Source: an uncultured Oscillospiraceae bacterium (GTDB lineage Bacteria; Bacillota; Clostridia; Oscillospirales; Oscillospiraceae). From it: a stretch of 64,000 bases of DNA. The notes beneath the pieces were generated by a model. The model saw only the letters and a program-made list of their open reading frames with translations, had not been told where the DNA came from and did no database searches. The stretch is taken from positions 1 to 64,000 of the forward strand of contig CAKTHQ010000003.1 in the NCBI GenBank assembly GCA_934565415.1, given 5' to 3'. Both the position numbers and the translations under genes were made by a program. Positions 8,241 to 16,101 of this stretch are shown here, piece after piece. Within the stretch, counting starts at the first letter, position 1. Each line of letters starts with the position of its first letter.

Positions 8241-8918
8241 ATGATCCGTAGAATGATTCAAATCGATCGGGAAAAATGCAACGGCTGCGGCCTGTGCGTT
8301 ACCGCCTGCCACGAGGGGGCCATTGCCCTGATTGGCGGCAAGGCCTATCTGGCAAGAGAAAACTTCTGCGACGGTTTCGGGGACTGCCTTCCCGGCTGCC
8401 CCACCGGGGCCATTACCTTTGTAGAGCGGGAGGCCCCGGCCTACGATGAGGCCGCCGTGCTGAAAGCCAAGGCGGAAAAGGCCGCGGCCCATATGGGCTG
8501 CCCCGGTACCCGCATCCAGGGCCGGACCCCGGAAGCCCCCACCGAGGGCCATTGCCCCAGCCAGCTGCGCCAGTGGCCGGTACAGATCAAGCTGGTGCCC
8601 GTTACCGCTCCCTGGTTTGAAGGCAGCGATGTTTTGGTTGCAGCGGACTGCACTGCCTATGCCTACGGGGATTTCCACCGGGATTTCCTCCGGGGAAAGA
8701 CCTTACTTGTGGGCTGCCCCAAGCTGGACGCGGTGGACTATGCCGAAAAGCTGACCCAGATTTTCGGAGCCAACAGCATCCGCTCCGTCACCGTCCTGCG
8801 GATGGAGGTCCCCTGCTGCGGCGGCCTGGAGCGGGCGGTAAAAACCGCCGCTGCCAATTCCGGGAAGGACATCCCAGTGCAGGTGGTCACCATCACCACC
8901 GACGGAAAAATCAAGTAA
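8241..8918 (+). CDS. 4Fe-4S ferredoxin-like protein paired with Hcp
   Basis: 225 residues. The N-terminal 60 residues form a two-cluster ferredoxin-like domain: CNGCGLCVTAC (Cys13, 16, 19, 23), then FCDGFGDCLPGCP, a spacing variant (CX5CX3CP) of the usual CX2CX2CX3CP. The rest has further Cys (MGCPGT, VGCPKLD, VPCCGG) and no recognised enzyme domain. It lies 15 bases before hcp, and similar proteins are repeatedly found beside hcp in Clostridia, so it probably supplies electrons to the hybrid-cluster protein. That role is inferred from family context. A candidate -10 (TATAAT, 8194-8199) lies upstream without a clear -35. Confidence 0.75.
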   Translation: MIRRMIQIDREKCNGCGLCVTACHEGAIALIGGKAYLARENFCDGFGDCLPGCPTGAITFVEREAPAYDEAAVLKAKAEKAAAHMGCPGTRIQGRTPEAPTEGHCPSQLRQWPVQIKLVPVTAPWFEGSDVLVAADCTAYAYGDFHRDFLRGKTLLVGCPKLDAVDYAEKLTQIFGANSIRSVTVLRMEVPCCGGLERAVKTAAANSGKDIPVQVVTITTDGKIK

Positions 8919-8933
8919 TTTAAGGAGAACCCT

Positions 8934-10526
8934 ATGAACGATATGTTTTGCTTCCAGTGTGAGCAGACCGCCAACTGTACCGGCTGCACCGGTTCCGCCG
9001 GTGCCTGCGGCAAGACTGCCAAGACGGCATCCTTGCAGGACGAACTCACCGGAGCTCTTGTGGGCCTGGCCCGGGCGGCGGAAAATAATATGGACCTATT
9101 GACCAAGGACACCGATGCCCTGGTGCAAAAGGCTCTGTTTACCTGCGTCACCAACGTAAACTTTGAAGATGACACCATCGAAGCCATGATCCGGGAGGTC
9201 CGGGAGGAGAAAAACCGGATCGTCCCGGACTGCGCCCTGTGCGCCTCTCCCTGCGGCCACAATGACGACTATGATATGAAAAATATCTGGAACGCCCAGG
9301 AGGACATCCGGTCCCTCAAGTCCCTGATCCTCTTCGGCATCCGGGGCATGGCGGCCTATGCCTATCACGCATCCGTCCTGGGCTACCGGGAAGAGAACGT
9401 GGACCGCTTCTTCTATCAGGCCCTGGTGATGCTTGGAGAAGAGGCTCCTATGGAGGACCTGCTGACCATGGCCCTGAAGGTGGGCGAAGTGAACCTGTCC
9501 ACCATGGCGCTTCTGGACAAGGCCAATACGGAAACCTTCGGTCATCCGGAACCCACCACCGTTTCCTTGACGGTAGAAAAGGGCCCCTTCATCGTGGTCA
9601 GCGGCCACGACCTATTTGACCTCAAGTGCCTTTTGGAGCAGACGGCCGGTAAAGGCGTGAGCGTCTACACCCACGGGGAGATGCTGCCTGCCAATGCCTA
9701 TCCGGAGCTGAAAAAGTATCCCCATCTCAAGGGCAACTTCGGCACCGCCTGGCAGAATCAGCGGAAGGAGCTGGAGGGAATTCCGGCCCCCATCCTTTTC
9801 ACCACCAACTGCCTGATGCCCCCGGCAAAGAGCTACATGGACCGGGTGTTTACCATGGAAGCGGTGCGCTTCCCCGGCACTCACCACATCGGGCCGGACC
9901 GGGACTTTACGCCCCTCATCGAAAAGGCCCTGGAGCTGGGCGGCTTCCGGGAGGACATGGCTTTTACCGGCATCAACGGCGGCCATACCGTCATGACCGG
10001 CTTTGCCCGGAAGGCAGTATTGGATAACGCCCAGGTGGTGATTGACGCGGTCAAGTCCGGCGATTTAAAGCACATCTTCCTGGTGGGCGGCTGCGACGGC
10101 GCCCGGAAGGGGCGGGACTACTTTACGGAGTTCGTAAAGGCCACCCCCAAGGATACCGTTGTGCTGACCCTGGCCTGCGGCAAGTACCGGTTCAACGACC
10201 TGGACCTGGGGACCGTAGGCCCCCTGCCCAGAATTCTGGATATGGGCCAGTGCAACGATGCCTACTCCGCCATTACCGTGGCGGTGGCCCTGGCAGAGGC
10301 CTTCGGCTGCGGCGTCAACGATCTGCCGCTGAGCATGGTGCTGTCCTGGTATGAGCAGAAGGCAGTATGCATCCTTTTGACCCTGCTGCACCTGGGCATC
10401 AAAAACATCCGTCTTGGCCCCACGCTTCCGGCATTTCTATCCCGGAATGTTGTGCAGCTTCTGGCGGAAACCTATGGCATCGGGCCGACCACGACTGTGG
10501 AAGCGGATATGAAGGCGATGCTGTAA
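8934..10526 (+). CDS. hcp: Hybrid-cluster protein (hydroxylamine/NO reductase)
   Basis: 530 residues, the normal Hcp length. The N-terminal cluster motif starts MFCFQCEQT, with further Cys in CTGCTGSAGACGK. All ligands expected for the hybrid Fe-S-O cluster are visible: His in VSGHDLF, Glu in THGEMLP, Cys in TTNCLMPP, GGCDGAR, LACGKYRF and GQCNDAY, and Glu in WYEQKA. Hcp acts in the cytoplasm in nitrosative-stress defence, reducing hydroxylamine or NO. RBS AAGGAG precedes the ATG. It is cotranscribed with the Fe-S protein upstream and closed by a strong terminator. No NsrR or Fnr-type operator could be assigned with confidence. Confidence 0.95.
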   Translation: MNDMFCFQCEQTANCTGCTGSAGACGKTAKTASLQDELTGALVGLARAAENNMDLLTKDTDALVQKALFTCVTNVNFEDDTIEAMIREVREEKNRIVPDCALCASPCGHNDDYDMKNIWNAQEDIRSLKSLILFGIRGMAAYAYHASVLGYREENVDRFFYQALVMLGEEAPMEDLLTMALKVGEVNLSTMALLDKANTETFGHPEPTTVSLTVEKGPFIVVSGHDLFDLKCLLEQTAGKGVSVYTHGEMLPANAYPELKKYPHLKGNFGTAWQNQRKELEGIPAPILFTTNCLMPPAKSYMDRVFTMEAVRFPGTHHIGPDRDFTPLIEKALELGGFREDMAFTGINGGHTVMTGFARKAVLDNAQVVIDAVKSGDLKHIFLVGGCDGARKGRDYFTEFVKATPKDTVVLTLACGKYRFNDLDLGTVGPLPRILDMGQCNDAYSAITVAVALAEAFGCGVNDLPLSMVLSWYEQKAVCILLTLLHLGIKNIRLGPTLPAFLSRNVVQLLAETYGIGPTTTVEADMKAML

Positions 10527-10542
10527 ACGGGATCCTTTCTTT

Positions 10543-10577
10543 GAGGCGGGCAGCGATCAGCTGCCCGCCTCTTAATT
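10543..10577 (+). terminator. Rho-independent terminator after hcp
   Basis: GAGGCGGGCAGC (10543-10554) and GCTGCCCGCCTC (10560-10571) form a perfect 12-bp stem with a 5-base loop, followed by TTAATTTATTT. Confidence 0.85.
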
Positions 10578-10731
10578 TATTTATATGGCGAGGCCGAATG
10601 ATTCACGCATATACCGATTTGCTTTGCAAAATTCTTTTGTCAAGCTTCGCTGATTGCAGGGGTGTGGGCTATTGCATATTTACAGATTCCGCGACTATGT
10701 CCATGAGGAAGAAATGTAAAATTTGTTGTAT

Positions 10732-11994
10732 CTAACAGGTTATTCGTGATGTAAAGCAATAGCAGCCATTTTCGTAAGAGGTGACCATTTCGCCGCAGTA
10801 TTTGTCAATGCACTTGCGTACATTCTTCAGACCATAACCGTGATTCCCGCTGCGCTTCCTGGTTGCGTGTCCTGCTGAACATGTGTTTTCAATTTTATAG
10901 AACAGTGTTTTCTGGTGTTGGCGGAGCTGCAAATGAATTCGTCGTTCACCTTCCGGAACAGATAATGCCCCCTCAACGGCATTGTCCAGTGTGTTTCCTA
11001 AGAGAATATAGCAATCGACGGCAGAAATCCCAAGCTGTTCTGGAACGCTGACGGAAAAGGTAAATTCAATATTTTTATGCTGTGTCTGTTCCTTATATTC
11101 GTTTAAAATGGCACTTATAATACTATTTCCAACATCAACAACATTTCCAATATTTTTGTAAAGCATTTGTGTTTCGGACAACAGCGCATTCGCCTGTTCA
11201 GAGCTGTTTTCACGAACCAATTCATTCATTGCGGCCATTCGTTTGCTGATATCATGAAAGAGTGCACGAGTTTCATTTTGCTCGTTTTGCAGTTGTCTAT
11301 AATAAAGCTCCTGCATTTTATAGTGATGCTCGGCTATTCCTATTTCCTGGCGTGCATCGGCAGAAATCTTGGCCTGTTGCGCATAGAAAACCAGAACAAT
11401 GTTCATATATAACAAAGCGATAGAAGCAAATAAAAAGGGAAGGGGAAGCTCATCCCCAGAGCTCTGAAGGTACTGACAAAAAGACAAGCCCAGGAGAATG
11501 CTGATCATGTATCCGGGGGAGAGAACTAGAATAAAAGAAAAAGTGATCACATTCGATCTGTTTTTGAAAAAGCACAGCACAATGGAAATTGCGGCAAGGA
11601 GAATGATATGTGTTGTGGCAATATATATACAGCGGGAAACTCCTCTTGACATAATTAAATCGCTGTCTATGTGAAGAAGAGTAGCCATTAAGAAAACGCC
11701 TACATCGATCAGCATATAAATTGCGCAGAAAGCAATTCCCATAAAAACCGCTTGTATTCCCTTTGCGGCATAAAAGAATAAAACCAAAACAACGATTCCA
11801 AGGCAGCAAAAAGCGATCCGCAAGACTGCGGCATTGCTGATAAAGGATAGAATCAAAAGGCCTGCTCCATATCCGGTATAGGCAAGCAGCAGCGCAGCCG
11901 GAGCGACCTCCTTTTTCGAAAAGATACCCTGGATAAAAATATAGATAATAAAAACCTCTGATATAACGCCAATCACTTCTGCCAGAATATACAT
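10732..11994 (-). CDS. agrC: AgrC-like quorum-sensing histidine kinase
   Basis: 420 residues. The N-terminal half has six or seven membrane helices (about residues 1-205) that would form the peptide sensor. The cytoplasmic half begins with a coiled helix (about 215-245) and the phospho-accepting His in ALFHDISKRM. It ends in a GHKL ATPase with Asn in LGNTLDNAVEGAL and the glycine box NHGYGLKNV. This is the HPK10/AgrC layout. It follows agrA with only six bases between, and the GGAGAGG ribosome site lies inside the agrA end. Its AT-rich codon use differs from genes on either side of the island. The cognate signal is presumably the AgrD peptide at 13509. Confidence 0.85.
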   Translation of the reverse strand: MYILAEVIGVISEVFIIYIFIQGIFSKKEVAPAALLLAYTGYGAGLLILSFISNAAVLRIAFCCLGIVVLVLFFYAAKGIQAVFMGIAFCAIYMLIDVGVFLMATLLHIDSDLIMSRGVSRCIYIATTHIILLAAISIVLCFFKNRSNVITFSFILVLSPGYMISILLGLSFCQYLQSSGDELPLPFLFASIALLYMNIVLVFYAQQAKISADARQEIGIAEHHYKMQELYYRQLQNEQNETRALFHDISKRMAAMNELVRENSSEQANALLSETQMLYKNIGNVVDVGNSIISAILNEYKEQTQHKNIEFTFSVSVPEQLGISAVDCYILLGNTLDNAVEGALSVPEGERRIHLQLRQHQKTLFYKIENTCSAGHATRKRSGNHGYGLKNVRKCIDKYCGEMVTSYENGCYCFTSRITC

Positions 11995-12000
11995 CTAGTA

Positions 12001-12690
12001 TTACCTCTCCAGAAAACGAAAAAATGCATCACTAAACTCTTTATATCGGTACCTGCTGATGGGGATGGTTTCACCATTATCCATTTGAATTTCATTTTTT
12101 GATGCGGAGAGCACGTGTTCAAAATTCACCAGAACGCTTTTGTGCGGGAGGGCAAAATAGCCTTGCGGAAGTTTGTTTTGGATATCCTTCAGTGTGCTTC
12201 GGATGCGGTATTCGGAGGAATATGTGTGGATCGTTGCGTAGTGCCCGCCCATCTCGATGTAGAGTATGCTGCGCAGCGGAAGGGCAACCGTTTTATCATC
12301 AGATGTGAAAGAAAGCCGGTGTGCGGATGCTTCCTGCATAGAAGCATCTAAGGCTTCATCAAAAATAGCCTTATCCAATGGCTTTTGCAGATAACGCAGA
12401 GCAATACCGTAGCCTTTTAGAGTATAGGTACTGCTCTTGGTTACGAAAATAATGACCGGTGGAGCTGGAGCGTCTGCAATCTGTCTGGCCACGTCGTAGC
12501 CGTTCGGTGCCTCCATCTCAATATCAAGCAGGATAATGTCAAAGGCATCCGCGGCATTCAATAATGAGCTGGCTCTTGTAAAAGGAACGATGTCGAACAT
12601 TTTGACTTTGTCGTATTCCTTTATCATTTCGATGGTATTAGAAAGATCCAATGGTTCGTCATCACATACTGCGATACGAAGCGTTCCCAT
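12001..12690 (-). CDS. agrA: AgrA-like LytTR response regulator
   Basis: 229 residues from the ATG at 12690. Receiver domain: IAVCDDEP with acidic residues, and phosphorylatable Asp in ILLDIEMEAPNGYD. A C-terminal LytTR DNA-binding domain (about 130-229) carries YIEMGGHYATIHT and FALPHKSVLVNFEHV. I prefer 12690 over the in-frame ATG at 12714 because the promoter -10 box ends only 13 bases upstream of 12714, which would leave almost no leader. First gene of the agrA-agrC unit. It is expected to bind the phased direct repeat at 12767-12800. Confidence 0.85.
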   Translation of the reverse strand: MGTLRIAVCDDEPLDLSNTIEMIKEYDKVKMFDIVPFTRASSLLNAADAFDIILLDIEMEAPNGYDVARQIADAPAPPVIIFVTKSSTYTLKGYGIALRYLQKPLDKAIFDEALDASMQEASAHRLSFTSDDKTVALPLRSILYIEMGGHYATIHTYSSEYRIRSTLKDIQNKLPQGYFALPHKSVLVNFEHVLSASKNEIQMDNGETIPISRYRYKEFSDAFFRFLER

Positions 12691-12726
12691 AGTTCCCGCA
12701 CCCACTTTCGGCATCTGTATTTTTTC

Positions 12727-12755
12727 ATTATACAGGAAACTCCGTGGAATAACAA
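12727..12755 (-). promoter_or_regulatory. Promoter of agrA-agrC
   Basis: On the minus strand TTGTTA (12755-12750) and TATAAT (12732-12727) are 17 bases apart. Its -35 lies 12 bases from the LytTR-type repeats. Confidence 0.6.
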
Positions 12756-12766
12756 GGGCAATCTAG

Positions 12767-12800
12767 ACCAGTTGTGCCACTATACATACCACTTGTGCCA
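12767..12800. promoter_or_regulatory. Putative AgrA/LytTR operator (phased direct repeat)
   Basis: ACCAGTTGTGCCA (12767-12779) and ACCACTTGTGCCA (12788-12800) differ at one position and start exactly 21 bases apart, two helical turns. That spacing is characteristic of LytTR-family regulators such as AgrA. The site lies between the divergent agrA and agrB promoters. Binding by this AgrA is inferred. Confidence 0.7.
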
Positions 12801-12811
12801 GACATCTTGAA

Positions 12812-12840
12812 TGAAATGAAGAATCAATATAAACTATAGT
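12812..12840 (+). promoter_or_regulatory. Activated-type promoter of agrBD
   Basis: A good -10 (TATAGT, 12835-12840) has only a poor -35 (TGAAAT, 12812-12817) at 17 bases. The LytTR repeats end 11 bases upstream. A weak -35 next to an activator site fits autoinduction by AgrA. Confidence 0.5.
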
Positions 12841-12867
12841 CAGTAAAAATGACAGGGAGGGAACCTT

Positions 12868-13473
12868 ATTTATAACGCTGCTGTGTGGGTTTGCAAGAGA
12901 ATGCAGGAGAAGCAGATCATTCCGGAAGAACGGGAAAAGACATATGTGTATGGATTTGAGCTGCTTATTTCCAGTGTTGTTGGCATCTTGTGCCTGATTT
13001 TTTTATCGATGTTGAGTGGCATCCCACTTGCATGGCTGCCCTACCTGATCGGCTTTATACCGTTACGAGTAACCGGGGGAGGCTACCATGCGAGAACCCA
13101 TTTTATGTGTATCTTTACGTTTTCTGCCGTATTTTTGATCCTACTGTATACCGGAAAAACAATTATGCAGCTGCGGAATATACACTTTATTCTGGCAGCA
13201 GTTTCATTTGCAGTAATGTATTTCTTTGCGCCGGTAGAGGCGAAGAACAAACCACTGTCCGGACAATTGCGCCAAAGAAATCGAAAAAGATGCCTTGCAA
13301 TTTCTCTGTGCGCAGTCTCTTTTTCGGTGGCACTTGTGCTGATGAAAGTAAGCAGCACGATTTATGTCATGCTGTATTTTATGGGGATCCTTGCAGCCGA
13401 TATATCAATATTGGTGGTTGTGATTATGAAGAAAATGGGCGCATATCATGTAATTATTTGGCCGAAGGGCTGA
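12868..13473 (+). CDS. agrB: AgrB-like autoinducer-peptide protease/exporter
   Basis: A membrane cysteine endopeptidase that clips the C-terminal tail of AgrD and forms the thiolactone. The catalytic pair is visible as His and Cys seven residues apart in GGYHARTHFMC, the same spacing as in staphylococcal AgrB. About five membrane spans follow. Start choice is unusual. The strong GGGAGGG ribosome site (12855-12861) is six bases before an in-frame ATT (12868) and gives about 17 residues before the conserved region, the usual AgrB length. The first standard start codon, GTG 12883, sits 21 bases from that site and would shorten the N-terminus. The product from 12868 is 201 residues. agrD starts 35 bases after the stop. 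Confidence 0.85.
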   Translation: MYNAAVWVCKRMQEKQIIPEEREKTYVYGFELLISSVVGILCLIFLSMLSGIPLAWLPYLIGFIPLRVTGGGYHARTHFMCIFTFSAVFLILLYTGKTIMQLRNIHFILAAVSFAVMYFFAPVEAKNKPLSGQLRQRNRKRCLAISLCAVSFSVALVLMKVSSTIYVMLYFMGILAADISILVVVIMKKMGAYHVIIWPKG

Positions 13474-13508
13474 ATAAAATATAAAAATATAGAAAAGAGG
13501 TATTTACT

Positions 13509-13655
13509 ATGAAAGCAAAAACCAAAAAGCTGATTCGAAAAATCATGAGCTGTGCCGCCAGCTGTGCGCTGATGCTGGCAATTAACAGCGTTTCCAACAC
13601 ATGCTGTTTTTTGTCGTACCAGCCGGATGTGCCGGAAGAGCTCACGAAAGAGTAA
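13509..13655 (+). CDS. agrD: AgrD-like cyclic autoinducer peptide precursor
   Basis: A 48-residue peptide with AAAAGAGG eight bases before the ATG. It has the three AgrD parts: a basic amphipathic leader (KAKTKKLIRKIM, then a hydrophobic stretch), a cysteine-containing core near TCCFLSY, and an acidic tail QPDVPEELTKE with the VPxEL motif that AgrB needs. By analogy with known precursors the mature signal is probably a five-residue thiolactone from the second Cys (CFLSY), possibly with a short N-terminal tail; use of the first Cys would give a six-residue ring. It directly follows agrB. It is presumably sensed by the AgrC encoded divergently. Confidence 0.85.
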   Translation: MKAKTKKLIRKIMSCAASCALMLAINSVSNTCCFLSYQPDVPEELTKE

Positions 13656-13810
13656 AATCATTAAATCTTGTGACTAGGAATTTTTTACAATTTTGCGAAA
13701 ATAAGCCGCGTTTTTATCAGCGTGCTTGCGAAACAGATTGGTAATTTTTGTCAGAAGGGTGAGTTATCGCTATTGGTGATATGTTAAAAATAAAAAGGAT
13801 GTGTTCTATT

Positions 13811-14269
13811 ATGAGTAAGCTGAAACGTTTATCAACCTTATTTTGTATCATAACGAGTATGGCTTTGTGCTGCGTTATTGCAGCATTTGCTGCAGAGCCT
13901 GGTACCTATGGTGATGTTCCGAAACCTTACTATTCAACGGAATTAACGCTCACAGTCCCTAGGCTCGATGGTAAAATCAGCACATCTACACTAGGTGATG
14001 ATGGACTCGTGTTTAAATGTACCAACGATAAAATTTGCACGTTTCAAACTATTGAAAACACAACTGCATCTGGTGCAGATGCTCGACTGATTAACTCAAA
14101 CGGCCAAAGCCGCTCATCGTGGGCGAGAGACCTACTAACGGATACAACTAGAACTGTGAGCACAACCGCAACAAAGGGATATATATATTACGCACAAATA
14201 AGTAGCGACTTATTGACATTTAGTAATTTTGATATTACCTTCCGCTTTAGTCCTGATGACATGACATGA
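13811..14269 (+). CDS. Small secreted protein in the agr island
   Basis: 152 residues from ATG 13811. A classical signal peptide (basic MSKLKR, hydrophobic core to about residue 25, cleavage after AFAA) leads to a mature part of about 124 residues rich in Thr and Ser. That part contains two Cys 7 residues apart (KCTNDKIC) that could form a disulphide. AAAAAGGA lies 12 bases upstream. In-frame ATGs at 13781 and 13799 would only lengthen the N-terminus and lack a well-placed ribosome site. I recognise no domain. Its place between agrD and an ABC transporter suggests an agr-controlled exported product, but nothing in the sequence proves a toxin or enzyme function. Confidence 0.6.
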   Translation: MSKLKRLSTLFCIITSMALCCVIAAFAAEPGTYGDVPKPYYSTELTLTVPRLDGKISTSTLGDDGLVFKCTNDKICTFQTIENTTASGADARLINSNGQSRSSWARDLLTDTTRTVSTTATKGYIYYAQISSDLLTFSNFDITFRFSPDDMT

Positions 14270-14320
14270 TGGTTACGCTCTAATTCCAAAGACGGTTTCT
14301 GAAGGTATTGAAACACAGTG

Positions 14321-14354
14321 GGAATGCCATAGAAATATGGCATTCCTTGAGTTT
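14321..14354 (+). terminator. Hairpin after the secreted-protein gene
   Basis: GGAATGCCATA and TATGGCATTCC form a perfect 11-bp stem capped by a GAAA tetraloop (14321-14346). The following TTGAGTTTC is only moderately T-rich, so termination may be partial and leave read-through into the ABC genes. Confidence 0.6.
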
Positions 14355-14369
14355 CTCAAAGGCGGTTAA

Positions 14370-15161
14370 ATGATGTTTAAAAATGAGATGATAAAGCTCT
14401 TGCACACAAAATCGGTATACGCTGCGATTTTGATTGGCATCTTTTCCTGCATATGTGGTCTGTATTCCTATTATGATACGGCATATTGGGCATATACTGT
14501 TGGTTTTTTTGAAGAAATATCTGCGTATAACGCATGGATGGACTGCCTCTCAGTTGGAACATCCGTTTATCGGGGACTGCTCCCGTTGCTGATCGTTCCG
14601 TTTCTGGACAGCTATTTCCAGGAACAAAAGTCCGGCTATCAGATGCTTGTTTTGGCGAGAACAACTCGGAATCGCTATTTCTTTACAAAATGGATTGTGG
14701 GTGTAATTTCTGCGGCAGGAATTGCGTTCCTAATTCTGATGGTCACTCTGGCAGTATGTGTCGTGTTGTTCCCGCTGAATCAACCGCTGGCTTCCACAAC
14801 TCCATTGAACCCTAGATTTGGATTAAACATGTTCCTCCGTCACCCTATGCTGTGGATCTTTTTGATGATCCTCAGCAATATGTTTTACGCGGCAATATAC
14901 TATACAGTTGGTTTTGGATGTACGAATTTTGTCAGTAATCGATTTCTTCTCATGATGATTCCGTTTATTCTTCACATTCTCCAGTTAATGATCTGGCAAT
15001 TTTTGCGCCTTCCATGTGTATCGCCGCTGATATTTATCGCTTATTATGAGGCTGTAGGCGTAACGCCGCTGAATATGGTTGCTGTGGGAATTGTCTACAT
15101 TTTATGTGCGGCAGCTTTTCTCCTATGCTGTTGGTACCTGGATAGAAAAACAATCAGATAG
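14370..15161 (+). CDS. ABC-2-type transporter permease, first subunit
   Basis: 263 residues with about six membrane spans (roughly 17-37, 60-75, 100-130, 155-180, 185-205 and 230-255). The N-terminus MMFKNEMIKLLHTKSVYAAI is the typical cytoplasmic start of ABC-2 permeases of the lantibiotic-immunity/antibiotic-exporter kind. No substrate motif. It starts an apparent three-gene unit with a second permease nine bases downstream and an ATPase at 16102. AT-rich like the rest of the agr island. The closeness to a secreted protein and agr suggests export of, or protection from, a peptide. Confidence 0.65.
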   Translation: MMFKNEMIKLLHTKSVYAAILIGIFSCICGLYSYYDTAYWAYTVGFFEEISAYNAWMDCLSVGTSVYRGLLPLLIVPFLDSYFQEQKSGYQMLVLARTTRNRYFFTKWIVGVISAAGIAFLILMVTLAVCVVLFPLNQPLASTTPLNPRFGLNMFLRHPMLWIFLMILSNMFYAAIYYTVGFGCTNFVSNRFLLMMIPFILHILQLMIWQFLRLPCVSPLIFIAYYEAVGVTPLNMVAVGIVYILCAAAFLLCCWYLDRKTIR

Positions 15162-15170
15162 GAGGGTTTT

Positions 15171-15995
15171 ATGCATTACAAAGAATGGTTGAATCACGGA
15201 TTGTTGCGGGTTAAGCTCCGCTTTTTCTCTCCGCTCACGATTGGCCTTTTTTCCATTTTTTGCGTATTTGTTATGTACACCATTTTCGGGTTCCTGAAGT
15301 GGGGAAATCTTCGGATGCTGTCTGTAACAAGCGGTATACTATATCTGACAACGCAGTTTTCCAGCTACTACCTACTATACGCTCCATGTATGATGATCCT
15401 TCTATCCGGCTTGAACGAGCTGGGGGCATTTGAACTGTTATTATATGCTCGGTGTACAAGCAGAAAAGACTATGACTGGGGATGTATTTTTGCGATTTTT
15501 CTGTTTGTTTTGTTATGTGTCGTTGGTTCTGTTGGCGCAGCGGGTGTGGTTTATCGTTTTGCGGCAAATCCGGAGGCGGGGTGGTATCCGTATTGTGAAT
15601 ACCTACGAAACCGAGGGATATACGTTGTTTCAGAAGGTATGGCGCAATCATCGGCGGTGTTCGTTGTTTTTGCTCAATTGACGATGTCCGCCCTAAGCTT
15701 CTATGCGATTGGCTTGTTTTTGCTGCTCCTTCGGCATTTATTTCAGAAAGCATTTCTGGTCCTTCTTACTGGATTAGGAACCAATTTAATGCTTCTGCTG
15801 ATGTTGAAGAGTGATTTGCCGGGATGGCTGTTTTCAATTCTCCCATATTCCCGCCTGTTTCTTCCCTATTTAAATTCTTTGTCGGATTTTTTCATTGCTG
15901 TGATATATTGGCTGTGTGTAATCGTGGGATTACACTTTGCGGTACGGCTCTTTGCCGGATTTTGTGACAGAGGATTAACGGATTATGAAACGTAG
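15171..15995 (+). CDS. ABC-2-type transporter permease, second subunit
   Basis: 274 residues with six to seven predicted spans and no soluble domain. AGGAGGG sits five bases before the ATG, nine bases after the previous permease. Sequence similarity to its partner is low by eye, so this is a heteromeric permease pair. A 106-base gap separates it from the ATPase gene; the gap contains a hairpin (16003-16029) that may lower or time ATPase expression. Confidence 0.6.
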   Translation: MHYKEWLNHGLLRVKLRFFSPLTIGLFSIFCVFVMYTIFGFLKWGNLRMLSVTSGILYLTTQFSSYYLLYAPCMMILLSGLNELGAFELLLYARCTSRKDYDWGCIFAIFLFVLLCVVGSVGAAGVVYRFAANPEAGWYPYCEYLRNRGIYVVSEGMAQSSAVFVVFAQLTMSALSFYAIGLFLLLLRHLFQKAFLVLLTGLGTNLMLLLMLKSDLPGWLFSILPYSRLFLPYLNSLSDFFIAVIYWLCVIVGLHFAVRLFAGFCDRGLTDYET

Positions 15996-16002
15996 AATCG
16001 AT

Positions 16003-16029
16003 GAAATGTACCGGCGTAGCGTACATTTC
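16003..16029. other. Intergenic hairpin between permease and ATPase
   Basis: GAAATGTAC (16003-16011) pairs perfectly with GTACATTTC (16021-16029) around CGGCGTAGC. No T tract follows, so it may act in mRNA processing or as a protein site rather than as a terminator. Confidence 0.4.
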
Positions 16030-16101
16030 TTAGGAACAAAGCAAAAATTGGAGCCGTATTATAGATGCAAAACGTGATATTTCACCGGAGGCTTGGCATA
16101 A

